6,178 nt of DNA, taken from positions 9,096 to 15,273 of the forward strand of contig DFBI01000188.1 in NCBI GenBank assembly GCA_002367335.1. Reading direction: 5' to 3'. Below, piece after piece: positions 1 through 6,140 of the stretch. The DNA is from Syntrophaceae bacterium UBA3084. Its GTDB lineage: Bacteria; Desulfobacterota; Syntrophia; Syntrophales; UBA6807. Position 1 is the stretch's first letter; each line of letters begins with the position of its first letter. The translations under genes were made by a program, and so were the position numbers. Under the pieces are notes generated by a model. That model was not told the DNA's origin, made no database searches, and was given only the letters and a program-made list of their open reading frames with translations.

Positions 1-73
1 CCTTGAACCTTGAACCTTGTACCTTGTACCTTGAACCTTGTACCTTGAACCTTGTACCTTGAGCCTTGAGCCT
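1..73. repeat. Heptanucleotide tandem repeat (CCTTGAA/CCTTGTA/CCTTGAG), about 10 units
   Basis: Ten uninterrupted 7-base units fill positions 1-70: CCTTG is constant and the last two bases are AA, AA, TA, TA, AA, TA, AA, TA, AG, AG in order. The first three bases of an eleventh unit (CCT) follow, then the pattern breaks. The array starts at the window edge, so its full length is unknown. Only the two terminal bases of the unit vary, which points to slippage or unit conversion rather than selection for a protein. It lies 48 bases beyond the stop of the last operon gene. Heptad arrays of this type are, from memory, frequent between genes in deltaproteobacteria-like genomes. Confidence 0.95.
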
Positions 74-100
74 CTCGCCTTTGCGACTTTGCATGAGAAT
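71..100 (-). repeat. Short interspersed element related to CTCACGCAAAG, left copy
   Basis: On the plus strand this stretch contains CTTTGCG (79-85) and CTTTGCA (87-93), followed by TGAGAAT (94-100). On the minus strand it reads as TCTCATGCAAAG, then TCGCAAAGGCGAGAG. The same layout (CTTTGCG, spacer, CTTTGCG, then TGAGAT) occurs at 4750-4779, so the two are probably copies of one dispersed repeat family. It abuts the heptamer array with no gap. No coding function is apparent. Confidence 0.65.
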
Positions 101-120
101 TTCAGGCAGTATGATTCAAA

Positions 121-411
121 TCATATAACTCTCATTACCGGCAATTCATACACCACGAATCCCATGCCGCCGAGTTTATTACGTAGAGTTTTCATCGCAC
201 TAATGATTTTATCTTCCACATCATTTTCAAGCGCCACGGCGACGGCGCAATTATAACCCGGCCAGACGGCGTCATCAAGCTTTGGATCGGACTTCTTGCC
301 CTTGCCAAGAACCCTGTCCCACTTGGTGTAACCGGTCACACAGCAAATAGTAAGCATCTCCATCACATCTTCATCAAAATCGGCATCATAGATCATTAAA
401 AGCAGTTTCAT
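121..411 (-). CDS. Small PII-like, RND transporter-associated protein (PG0541-like family)
   Basis: This 96-residue protein is predicted to be cytoplasmic, with no signal peptide or membrane segment. The apparent layout is strand 1 (residues 2-9, KLLLMIYD), helix 1 (about 12-24), strand 2 (28-36), a charged Gly/Lys-rich loop (36-53), strand 3 (54-62), helix 2 (63-80) and strand 4 (83-95). That beta-alpha-beta-beta-alpha-beta order is the ferredoxin-like fold of PII signalling proteins, and the 36-53 loop sits where the PII T-loop would be. I recognise it, from memory, as resembling the 'PG0541 family transporter-associated protein' found after RND pump genes. Its ATG overlaps the permease stop as ATGA, with an AGAGAG ribosome site at 418-423, so it is probably translationally coupled to the permease. 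A regulatory or sensing role is inference. Cys23-Cys24 and Cys55 could be redox or metal ligands, but nothing proves it. Confidence 0.85.
   Translation of the reverse strand: MKLLLMIYDADFDEDVMEMLTICCVTGYTKWDRVLGKGKKSDPKLDDAVWPGYNCAVAVALENDVEDKIISAMKTLRNKLGGMGFVVYELPVMRVI
408..411 (-). other. ATGA stop-start overlap, permease to PII-like protein
   Basis: On the minus strand these four bases read ATGA. The ATG (411-409) starts the small protein and the TGA (410-408) ends the permease. The ribosome site before it (AGAGAG, 418-423) lacks a GGAG core and is weaker than the one before the permease. Translation of the small gene may therefore depend largely on ribosomes finishing the permease. Confidence 0.88.
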
Positions 412-3400
412 GGTTTTCTCTCTTTTTTTCTTCTTTCAAACATATAATAGACAGTCGGTATTAAGATTAATGTGACAAGGGTAGATACCAAAAGCCCTGA
501 AATGATGGTTATACCCAGTGGCTTCCATATTTCTGCACCGACACCCCTGGAAAGAGCCATTGGAAGCATCGCAAAGATCGTGGTCAGAGTTGTCATAAGG
601 ATAGGCCTGAGCCGGTTTTTGCCGGCGTGGGTAACCGCCCCAAAAAGAGGCTCCCCTCTCTTCTGAAGGAGATGGGTATAATCGAGAAGGACAATGGCAT
701 TTTTCACCACTATCCCTTCCAGCATAATGATTCCCATAAAGGTCATAATATCAAGAGAAATCCCCCCAAAGTAGAAAGCATAAAATACACCACTTACCGC
801 GAAGGGAAGAGAAAACATGATTATAAGCGGATCTTTCAGATTACCGTAAAGAGACGCCAGCACCATATAAACGAGAATTATGCCGAGGACAAGAAGCAGA
901 GTAAGGTCTCGAAACGCTTTTTGCTGCTCTTCCACATCACCCCCGAAACTGATAGATATACCTTCTGGAATACCCATTTTTTTGAGTTCAGCCTTAACAT
1001 CCGCTGTTACGTCGCCCAAAGAACGGCCAAAGGTATCGGCTCCCACATTAACGATTCGTTGCCGGTTCTTTCTCTGTATTTCAATGGGTCCTTCCCCCTC
1101 TACGATCCTTGCCAGGTTTTTCAGTTTTATTATCCTTCCGTCAGGAGTGTAGATCGGAACTTCAGGCAGGGTCTCCAATCTGTTCTTGTCTTCCTTGCGG
1201 AATCGTGTAAATATATCATAGTTGTCGCCCGCATCCCTGAACTTCGTTGCCTCAACACCATAAAAGTAGTTACGAAGCGTTCCGGCTATGGTAGCAATAT
1301 TTAACCCGAGTGAGGAGGCTTTGGCCCTGTCAACCTCAACCCACAGTTCAGGCCGGGGGTCCTTCTGGCTGATCGATATATCCACGGCCCCCGGGACGCT
1401 TTTCATTGCCGTCTCGAGTCTTCTCGCGTATGCAATGCAGGATTCAAGCTCTGCCCCCTGAATCTCCACTGTCACCGGTTTTTGCCCGCCCATCATGATT
1501 GCACTCATCGGATCAGAGGCCATAACGGTCAGCTTGCTGATACCGGGTATTTCCTTGATCTTTTCCCGCAAGATATTGGCAATTTCGCTGGCACTCCTGT
1601 CCCGCTTATCACTGTCTACCAGCTTAAAGCCGATCTCTCCGATATTCGGTCCCTCGTCAAAACCGAGGGCAACGCCAAAGCCCTCTTCACTCTGGCCGTC
1701 AAAGGCATAGGAATGCCTGAACTCCTCGGGCCTGACAACCTCATCCATCATCTTCATTACTCGTTCAACAACCCGGTTGGTTTCTTCTATGCGAGTGCCT
1801 TCCGGCAGCCGAAAAAGAACATCCACCATACCAGAATCTGCCTTGGGTGCAAATGCTGTGGAAATGAATGGAATGAGAGAAAGACTGCTCAAGAATATGA
1901 CAATGGCAAGGAGAATGACCGTTTTTCTGTGTCTCAAAGACCAGTCAATAAGCCTGCCATACCCCTCTTCTATGGCATCGAACCACTTCTCTGAAATGCT
2001 GAACAATCTGTCGGCAAGGCCCCTGACTCCCTGCCTTTCCTCTTTTGCAGGAAGAGTAATCCATTTGGAGGCAAGCATCGGCGTCATGGATAGGGCGGTA
2101 AAGAGAGATGCCAGTATCGTCACCACAATAACAAAGGCAAGTTCTTTGAAGAAAATACCTGTAAGTCCCGTAACATACATCAGCGGTAGAAAGACCGCCA
2201 CTACCGTCAAAGTGGAAGCGGTGACGGCCATACCCATTTCACCGGTACCGGAGATTGCGCTGGCCCTTATCCTACCTCCACGTTCTATATGCCGGACAAT
2301 GTTCTCCAGGACAACAATACCATTGTCCACGACCATCCCTGAAACGATAATTAGAGACAGAAGTGAGATTATGTTTATTGTATATCCAAAGAAATAAAGG
2401 AAAATAAAAGAAATAATCAGTGAAAATGGAATAATAAGAGAAACAATAATGGCAGTTCGAAACCTCCTTAAAAATGCAAGTGTAACCAGTACAACGAAAA
2501 ATATAGCCCAGAAAAGGGTATTACGAAGGTTTTTTACGGAGATGAGGATATCCTCCGCGTTGTTCATTACCATGTTTATCCTGATATCGGGTGGGAGTAT
2601 CTCCCTGATCTTCTCCAGTTTCTTCTGTACCCGCTTACTGACGGCAATGGTATTCTTGCCTGTCTGTTTCTGCAGGACAAGCACAATAGCCTGCTTGCCG
2701 TCTCCCCATCCATGCATTTTCTCGCTTTTATACGCATCAGATATATCGGCAACATCACGGAAATAGACAGGGCGGTAGTGATAATACCCTACAATCGTAT
2801 TCCGGATTTCCTCCATGTCCTTGTACCGTGCCGGAATGCGTACAAAATACTCTCTCAAGCCGGACTTGATACTGCCGGCGGGGATATTCAGGTTTTCCAT
2901 TGCCAGGACCTGGTTGACCTGCTGCAGGGATAGATGGAACCCCTCGAGCTTTTTCATATCGAAGTACACATTGATTCGTCGTTCCAATCCCCCCATGACC
3001 ATGATTGCCCCCACCCCGGGAACCCGTTTTAGCTCATCGGAGATCTGTTTATCCACCAGCTGATATAACCGGGGCCAGTTTTTCTCCCCGCTGATGGTCA
3101 TAAACATGATAGGAGCGGTGGCGCTGCTGAATTTAAAGAGCATGGGATGCTCCGCATCACCGGGGAGATCTCTTTTAGTCAGTTCCAATGTATCGCGTAT
3201 GTCATTTGTGGCCACATCCAGATTGGTACCCCAGTCAAATTTGCAGGAAATGGCGGAAAGGTTGTCAAGGGATTTGGATGTAAGTGTATCGAGATTGTTT
3301 ACGGAATTGACCTGGTTTTCAATCACCTGTGTTACTTCCGTTTCCACATCTGAAGCGCTGGCACCGGGCCAAGAAGTAAGAACAGAAACCACAGGTGGTT

Positions 3401-3521
3401 CTACATTCGGGAACATATCGACATTCAGCTTTGTAAGAGAGATCACTCCCAGGAGGATGACCGCAAGGAACAGCATCAGGGCAGCTACTGGCTGTTTCAC
3501 CGAAAATTCAGGAAGTTTCAT
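408..3521 (-). CDS. RND-family efflux permease, HAE1/AcrB-like
   Basis: The inner-membrane pump of a tripartite system exchanges protons for export of substrate. At 1037 residues it is the usual length for AcrB-type RND proteins and shows the internal duplication: TM1 (about 10-30), first periplasmic porter/docking region (31-335), TM2-6 (336-490), TM7 (533-553), second periplasmic region (554-868), TM8-12 (870-1028). The proton-relay site in TM4 reads GMVVDN (395-400), giving Asp399 and Asn400 where AcrB has Asp-Asp. TM10 carries GIVVKNAIVLLDY with Lys940, and the AcrB Arg971/Thr978 counterparts are probably R970 and T977 (NRLRPILMTT). This points to a working proton-driven pump of the HAE1-like branch (drugs, lipids or other amphiphiles). 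The substrate is unknown. An AGAGGAG site (3530-3536) lies 8 bases before the ATG, which overlaps the adaptor stop as ATGA. Confidence 0.96.
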   Translation of the reverse strand: MKLPEFSVKQPVAALMLFLAVILLGVISLTKLNVDMFPNVEPPVVSVLTSWPGASASDVETEVTQVIENQVNSVNNLDTLTSKSLDNLSAISCKFDWGTNLDVATNDIRDTLELTKRDLPGDAEHPMLFKFSSATAPIMFMTISGEKNWPRLYQLVDKQISDELKRVPGVGAIMVMGGLERRINVYFDMKKLEGFHLSLQQVNQVLAMENLNIPAGSIKSGLREYFVRIPARYKDMEEIRNTIVGYYHYRPVYFRDVADISDAYKSEKMHGWGDGKQAIVLVLQKQTGKNTIAVSKRVQKKLEKIREILPPDIRINMVMNNAEDILISVKNLRNTLFWAIFFVVLVTLAFLRRFRTAIIVSLIIPFSLIISFIFLYFFGYTINIISLLSLIIVSGMVVDNGIVVLENIVRHIERGGRIRASAISGTGEMGMAVTASTLTVVAVFLPLMYVTGLTGIFFKELAFVIVVTILASLFTALSMTPMLASKWITLPAKEERQGVRGLADRLFSISEKWFDAIEEGYGRLIDWSLRHRKTVILLAIVIFLSSLSLIPFISTAFAPKADSGMVDVLFRLPEGTRIEETNRVVERVMKMMDEVVRPEEFRHSYAFDGQSEEGFGVALGFDEGPNIGEIGFKLVDSDKRDRSASEIANILREKIKEIPGISKLTVMASDPMSAIMMGGQKPVTVEIQGAELESCIAYARRLETAMKSVPGAVDISISQKDPRPELWVEVDRAKASSLGLNIATIAGTLRNYFYGVEATKFRDAGDNYDIFTRFRKEDKNRLETLPEVPIYTPDGRIIKLKNLARIVEGEGPIEIQRKNRQRIVNVGADTFGRSLGDVTADVKAELKKMGIPEGISISFGGDVEEQQKAFRDLTLLLVLGIILVYMVLASLYGNLKDPLIIMFSLPFAVSGVFYAFYFGGISLDIMTFMGIIMLEGIVVKNAIVLLDYTHLLQKRGEPLFGAVTHAGKNRLRPILMTTLTTIFAMLPMALSRGVGAEIWKPLGITIISGLLVSTLVTLILIPTVYYMFERRKKERKP
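3518..3521 (-). other. ATGA stop-start overlap, adaptor to permease
   Basis: On the minus strand these four bases read ATGA. The ATG (3521-3519) starts the permease and the TGA (3520-3518) ends the adaptor. With the AGAGGAG site inside the adaptor's last codons (3530-3536), this is a classic arrangement for translational coupling and balanced production of the two inner-membrane partners. Confidence 0.9.
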
Positions 3522-4660
3522 TTGCTTAACTCCTCTGATTCCTGCTCCACAATTACGGAAATACCATCCTTCAATCTGTTCTGCCCTTTTACTACCACCT
3601 TTTCACCTTCGGTTAGCCCCTCGATTATCTCCACATAATTCTCCCGGGCAAGACCGATCTCTACATTTTTCAGAACCGCTTTATCCTTCTGCACAACATA
3701 CACATAATAATTTCCGGTTCCCGGGAGCTTGTTGAGGGCATCCCTGTTAACGACAAGGGTGCTTTTCCTCCCGAGATAAAGCCTGACATGAGCAAACATG
3801 CCGGAGCGGAGAAGTTTATCTTTATTGAGAACAAAGATTTCAATCTCTCCTGTTCTGGTTGCCGGATCGAGAGTCGGGTTTATAACGGATATAATTCCCT
3901 TAAAGACCCTGCCGGGGAAGGCATCAACTGTAATTTCGCATTCCATGCCCTTCCTGACGTGTGGAAAGTCCTTTTCCGTAACTGTAGTGACAATTTTCAC
4001 CTCTGTTTCTGAAGAAATTCTAATGATGGGCTGGGCAACGGAAGACATATTCCCCCTGTCCACATAACGAGCAGACACATATCCGCCGATCGGAGCATAA
4101 ATCCTGTGATTTTTATAGAGAATTCCAAGTTGCTCTAATACAGCCTTTGCTCTCTTTATCCGGGCCTTTGCGGATTTTCTTTCCGCTTTTATATGATCCA
4201 GCCTCTGCCTTGCCAGAGCCTTTTGTTTATAAAGGTTCTCGAGACGGATGTAATCCCTTTCTATAACGTCCAGGTTAGTTCTTGCCAGTTCAAGCGCTGC
4301 TTCGGCTTCTTCAATTTGTGCCTTTATCATTTTATTTTCAAGGGCTGCAATAAGAGCGCCCTTTTTTACGAAATCCCCCCTCTCTACCGGAAGTCTTTCA
4401 ATTATTTTGCCCGGTACCTTGGGATATACACTGACCTCAACCATCGGTCTGATATTGCCTGTCTGCTCCAGGATATGCTGCATATTAATGATCTTTGACT
4501 CGGCAACCTGAACGGAAACTTTTTCTATCTTTTCAACTTCCGCCTCCTTTTGGCTTATGAATCGCACGTAATTAAAACCAATAAATCCTATAAAAATCAA
4601 GATGAACACAACAGCAATAATGATGCCCTTCTTACCTTTTTTCCCGATTTTATTTTCCAT
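3518..4660 (-). CDS. Membrane-fusion (periplasmic adaptor) protein, HlyD/AcrA family
   Basis: This 380-residue adaptor bridges the RND permease and the outer-membrane channel in the periplasm. It has a Lys-rich N-terminus and one hydrophobic anchor (about 12-30). There is no lipobox Cys, so it is probably anchored by this helix rather than by lipid. The first lipoyl half-motif is near 77-108 (VYPKVPGKI, VERGDFVKKGALIAALEN) and the second is at 188-217 (IYAPIGGYVSARYVDRG). Between them lies an alpha-helical coiled-coil hairpin rich in Ala, Glu and Lys (110-180). A beta-barrel region (218-295) contains the typical DPATRTGEIEI segment (265-275), followed by a membrane-proximal domain (300-372). 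Its length is normal for the family. The start ATG is preceded by GGGGAG at 4673-4678, a rather long 12-base spacing. Its TGA overlaps the permease ATG by four bases. Confidence 0.95.
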   Translation of the reverse strand: MENKIGKKGKKGIIIAVVFILIFIGFIGFNYVRFISQKEAEVEKIEKVSVQVAESKIINMQHILEQTGNIRPMVEVSVYPKVPGKIIERLPVERGDFVKKGALIAALENKMIKAQIEEAEAALELARTNLDVIERDYIRLENLYKQKALARQRLDHIKAERKSAKARIKRAKAVLEQLGILYKNHRIYAPIGGYVSARYVDRGNMSSVAQPIIRISSETEVKIVTTVTEKDFPHVRKGMECEITVDAFPGRVFKGIISVINPTLDPATRTGEIEIFVLNKDKLLRSGMFAHVRLYLGRKSTLVVNRDALNKLPGTGNYYVYVVQKDKAVLKNVEIGLARENYVEIIEGLTEGEKVVVKGQNRLKDGISVIVEQESEELSK

Positions 4661-4691
4661 GAATAATATTTTCTCCCCGTCTGGATTAATT

Positions 4692-4779
4692 CTTCACCGC
4701 AAAGCCTTAATAAAGCCCATTGATAATTTTCTTATCAATTTATATCGTTCTTTGCGTCCTTAGCGCCTTTGCGTGAGAT
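4692..4779. repeat. Intercistronic CTCACGCAAAG repeat with degenerate inverted arm
   Basis: This element fills most of the 99-base gap between the channel and adaptor genes and extends into the channel's 3' end. The right arm, read on the minus strand from 4777 to 4750, is CTCACGCAAAGGCG followed by CTAAGGACGCAAAG. The left arm, read on the plus strand at 4692-4715, is CTTCACCGCAAAG followed by CCTTAATAAAG, which looks like a degenerate inverted copy. CGCAAAG at 4698-4704 is matched by CTTTGCG at 4750-4756 and again at 4767-4773. The two arms surround a small hairpin. A related copy lies at 71-100. It resembles the dispersed CTCACGCAAAGGCGC elements I remember from many environmental bacterial genomes. 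Its mobility mechanism is not evident. Confidence 0.7.
4719..4739. other. AT-rich perfect 8-bp hairpin between channel and adaptor genes
   Basis: ATTGATAA (4719-4726) and TTATCAAT (4732-4739) form a perfect 8-bp inverted repeat with a 5-base loop. Its centre (4729) nearly coincides with the centre of the flanking CGCAAAG/CTTTGCG pair (4727), so the stems could nest into one long structure in the mRNA. The stem is AT-rich and, reading the operon strand, no run of T follows. It is therefore not a convincing Rho-independent terminator. It could affect mRNA stability between the genes, or be only the core of the repeat element. Confidence 0.5.
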
Positions 4780-6115
4780 CAATGTTTACCGGTATCTTTC
4801 CCACAGCCCTTTCCAGTTCTGCCTCTGAAATCATATAGCCATACAGTGCGCCGTAATAGTTCGTCTCTGCCTGTGAAAGAAACGTTCTGGCATCCAGCAC
4901 CTCAGTAGAAGTCGTCATCTGCTGTTGATACCGCAGATTTGTTATACGGTAGTTCTCCTTTGCCTGGTCAAGGGACTCCTCAGCAGTCCCAATATTTCTG
5001 TTTGAAACCTGTAAATTCAAAAATGCATTTTTTACCTCAAGCCTTATCGCGTCTTCGGCACCCTTCAGTTTTTGTATGAGGGCTTTTTTATCATGCATAT
5101 ATCTCTTCACTTCCGCCCTTGTTTTTCCCCATTCAAAAAACTTCCATTTTGCCTGCACTGTAGCGCTTGCATTGTAGCTGTTCCCGTAATCATTATTATC
5201 TGCAGCCGGATTATCACCTGTCTGTTCATATTTACCAACCACGGCTATCTCCGGATAATACGAACTTTTTGCAAGCCTGACAGCATTATCCGCGTTTTCC
5301 AGAGCAATATGCAGCGCCGTTAATTCAGGCCTGTCCCGCACGGCCTGGTCCATAAGATTTTCAAGATTATAAGATGATGTAACTATATGAAGAACATCCT
5401 TAACTCTTGTTTCTTTGTTAATATTAATTGCGAGAAGCCTGTTCAAAAAAGATACCGCCATCTCAACGTTATTTTCCGACTTTACCTCATCTTGAACCGC
5501 ATTGGCCAGGGCCACCTTCGATTTTAAAAGATCGTTATATGGTATTATTCCCTGTTTATAGAATTCTTCAGCATCTTTCTCATGGGACTCAAGATTTTTA
5601 ACCGTTTCATCCGCCACATTAAAAATCTTTTTTGCCAGGAGAATATTGAAGTAGGCAATCTTTACCTGTCTGATCACATCCAGAATCGCCCGCTTTTTTT
5701 CCATTTCACTCAAATCTACCCCGAGCTTCGCCATCTTATGTATGGTGGATAAAGCAAAACCGGTGAAAATGGGCTGGACCAGGCTGACATCCCAGTGATA
5801 ATTATCATTGTTCCCCATATTAATTTCACTGCCGCCAAAAATTGCATAAGGTTTTTCCTTGAGGTTTGTATAGGAATAAGAAGCGGAAGCTTTTGGAAAA
5901 AAATCCGACTTTGCGCTTTTCTCCTCTTCTGCGGCTGCTTTCTGTTTTTCTATAGCCTCCCCGATGAGTGTATTATTGGCGATAGCCATGCCAACCGCTT
6001 GATCCAACGCCAAGGTGAGATTTTTTTGTGATGTTTCTTCACCTGCAAGCGCAACAAATGGTAAAATAAGTAAAATAACCATCATGCTTAAGACAATTTT
6101 CATAAATTTATTCAT
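4760..6115 (-). CDS. TolC/OprM-type outer-membrane efflux channel (OEP family)
   Basis: This 451-residue outer-membrane channel would give the pump its exit duct. A signal peptide covers residues 1-24 (basic start, hydrophobic core, cleavage after VALA). No Cys follows, so it is TolC-like rather than a lipoprotein like OprM. The two OEP repeats are visible. The first has SDFFPKASASYSYT and VQPIFTGF and a long helical hairpin after it. The second has RPELTALHIALENAD, SSYYPEIAVVGKYEQ and WKFFEWGKTRAEV, ending in helices with RYQQQMTTSTEVLDAR. ATG at 6115 is chosen because GAGGAG (6130-6125) stands 9 bases before it; an in-frame TTG at 6136 would place the ribosome site inside the gene. The final residues LTQRR and the stop fall in a dispersed DNA repeat, so the native C-terminus may have been replaced. 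It is the first gene of the operon. Confidence 0.94.
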   Translation of the reverse strand: MNKFMKIVLSMMVILLILPFVALAGEETSQKNLTLALDQAVGMAIANNTLIGEAIEKQKAAAEEEKSAKSDFFPKASASYSYTNLKEKPYAIFGGSEINMGNNDNYHWDVSLVQPIFTGFALSTIHKMAKLGVDLSEMEKKRAILDVIRQVKIAYFNILLAKKIFNVADETVKNLESHEKDAEEFYKQGIIPYNDLLKSKVALANAVQDEVKSENNVEMAVSFLNRLLAININKETRVKDVLHIVTSSYNLENLMDQAVRDRPELTALHIALENADNAVRLAKSSYYPEIAVVGKYEQTGDNPAADNNDYGNSYNASATVQAKWKFFEWGKTRAEVKRYMHDKKALIQKLKGAEDAIRLEVKNAFLNLQVSNRNIGTAEESLDQAKENYRITNLRYQQQMTTSTEVLDARTFLSQAETNYYGALYGYMISEAELERAVGKIPVNIDLTQRR

Positions 6116-6124
6116 GGACACATT

Positions 6125-6130
6125 CTCCTC
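6125..6130 (-). promoter_or_regulatory. Ribosome binding site GAGGAG deciding the channel start
   Basis: On the minus strand GAGGAG lies 9 bases before the ATG at 6115-6113. It settles the start at MNKFMK and rules out the upstream TTG at 6136. The motif partly overlaps CTCACGCAA (plus strand, 6128-6136), which matches the first nine bases of the dispersed repeat; this may be chance. Confidence 0.8.
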
Positions 6131-6140
6131 ACGCAACTTT

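Noticed and set aside
1..70. Possible CRISPR array
   Set aside because: The period is 7 bases with no spacers, so it is a simple tandem repeat.
1..120. Rho-independent terminator after the operon
   Set aside because: No GC-rich stem followed by a T run can be found on the minus strand; termination may be Rho-dependent or lie beyond the window.
111..124. Palindrome ATGATT-CA-AATCAT at the end of the PII-like gene as a terminator or operator
   Set aside because: The two-base loop is too small for an RNA hairpin, no T run follows, and it overlaps the stop codon. It is most likely chance.
38..256. 72-codon plus-strand open frame starting in the heptamer array
   Set aside because: Its first residues come from the tandem repeat and the rest is antisense to the PII-like gene. 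This is a typical spurious call over repeats.
627..1304. 225-codon plus-strand open frame
   Set aside because: It lies wholly antisense to the conserved second half of the permease. Its translation is low-complexity in character with no recognisable domain, and the permease frame is clearly the real one.
1482..2397. Overlapping plus-strand open frames of 170 and 206 codons
   Set aside because: Both are antisense to conserved permease segments, including TM4 and the second porter domain. They overlap each other in different frames and match no family I recognise.
3094..3735. 213-codon plus-strand open frame across the permease-adaptor junction
   Set aside because: It is antisense to two well-supported coupled genes and has no domain-like features.
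3788..4498. Plus-strand open frames antisense to the adaptor
   Set aside because: They are shadows of the adaptor coding sequence with no supporting features.
5072..6031. Plus-strand open frames antisense to the channel gene
   Set aside because: They are Ile/Phe/Cys-rich shadows of the channel's helical codons and match no family I recognise.
6116..6136. Upstream TTG start for the channel adding MREENVS
   Set aside because: The added codons contain the GAGGAG ribosome site for the ATG at 6115, and a signal peptide starting at MNKFMK has the normal shape.
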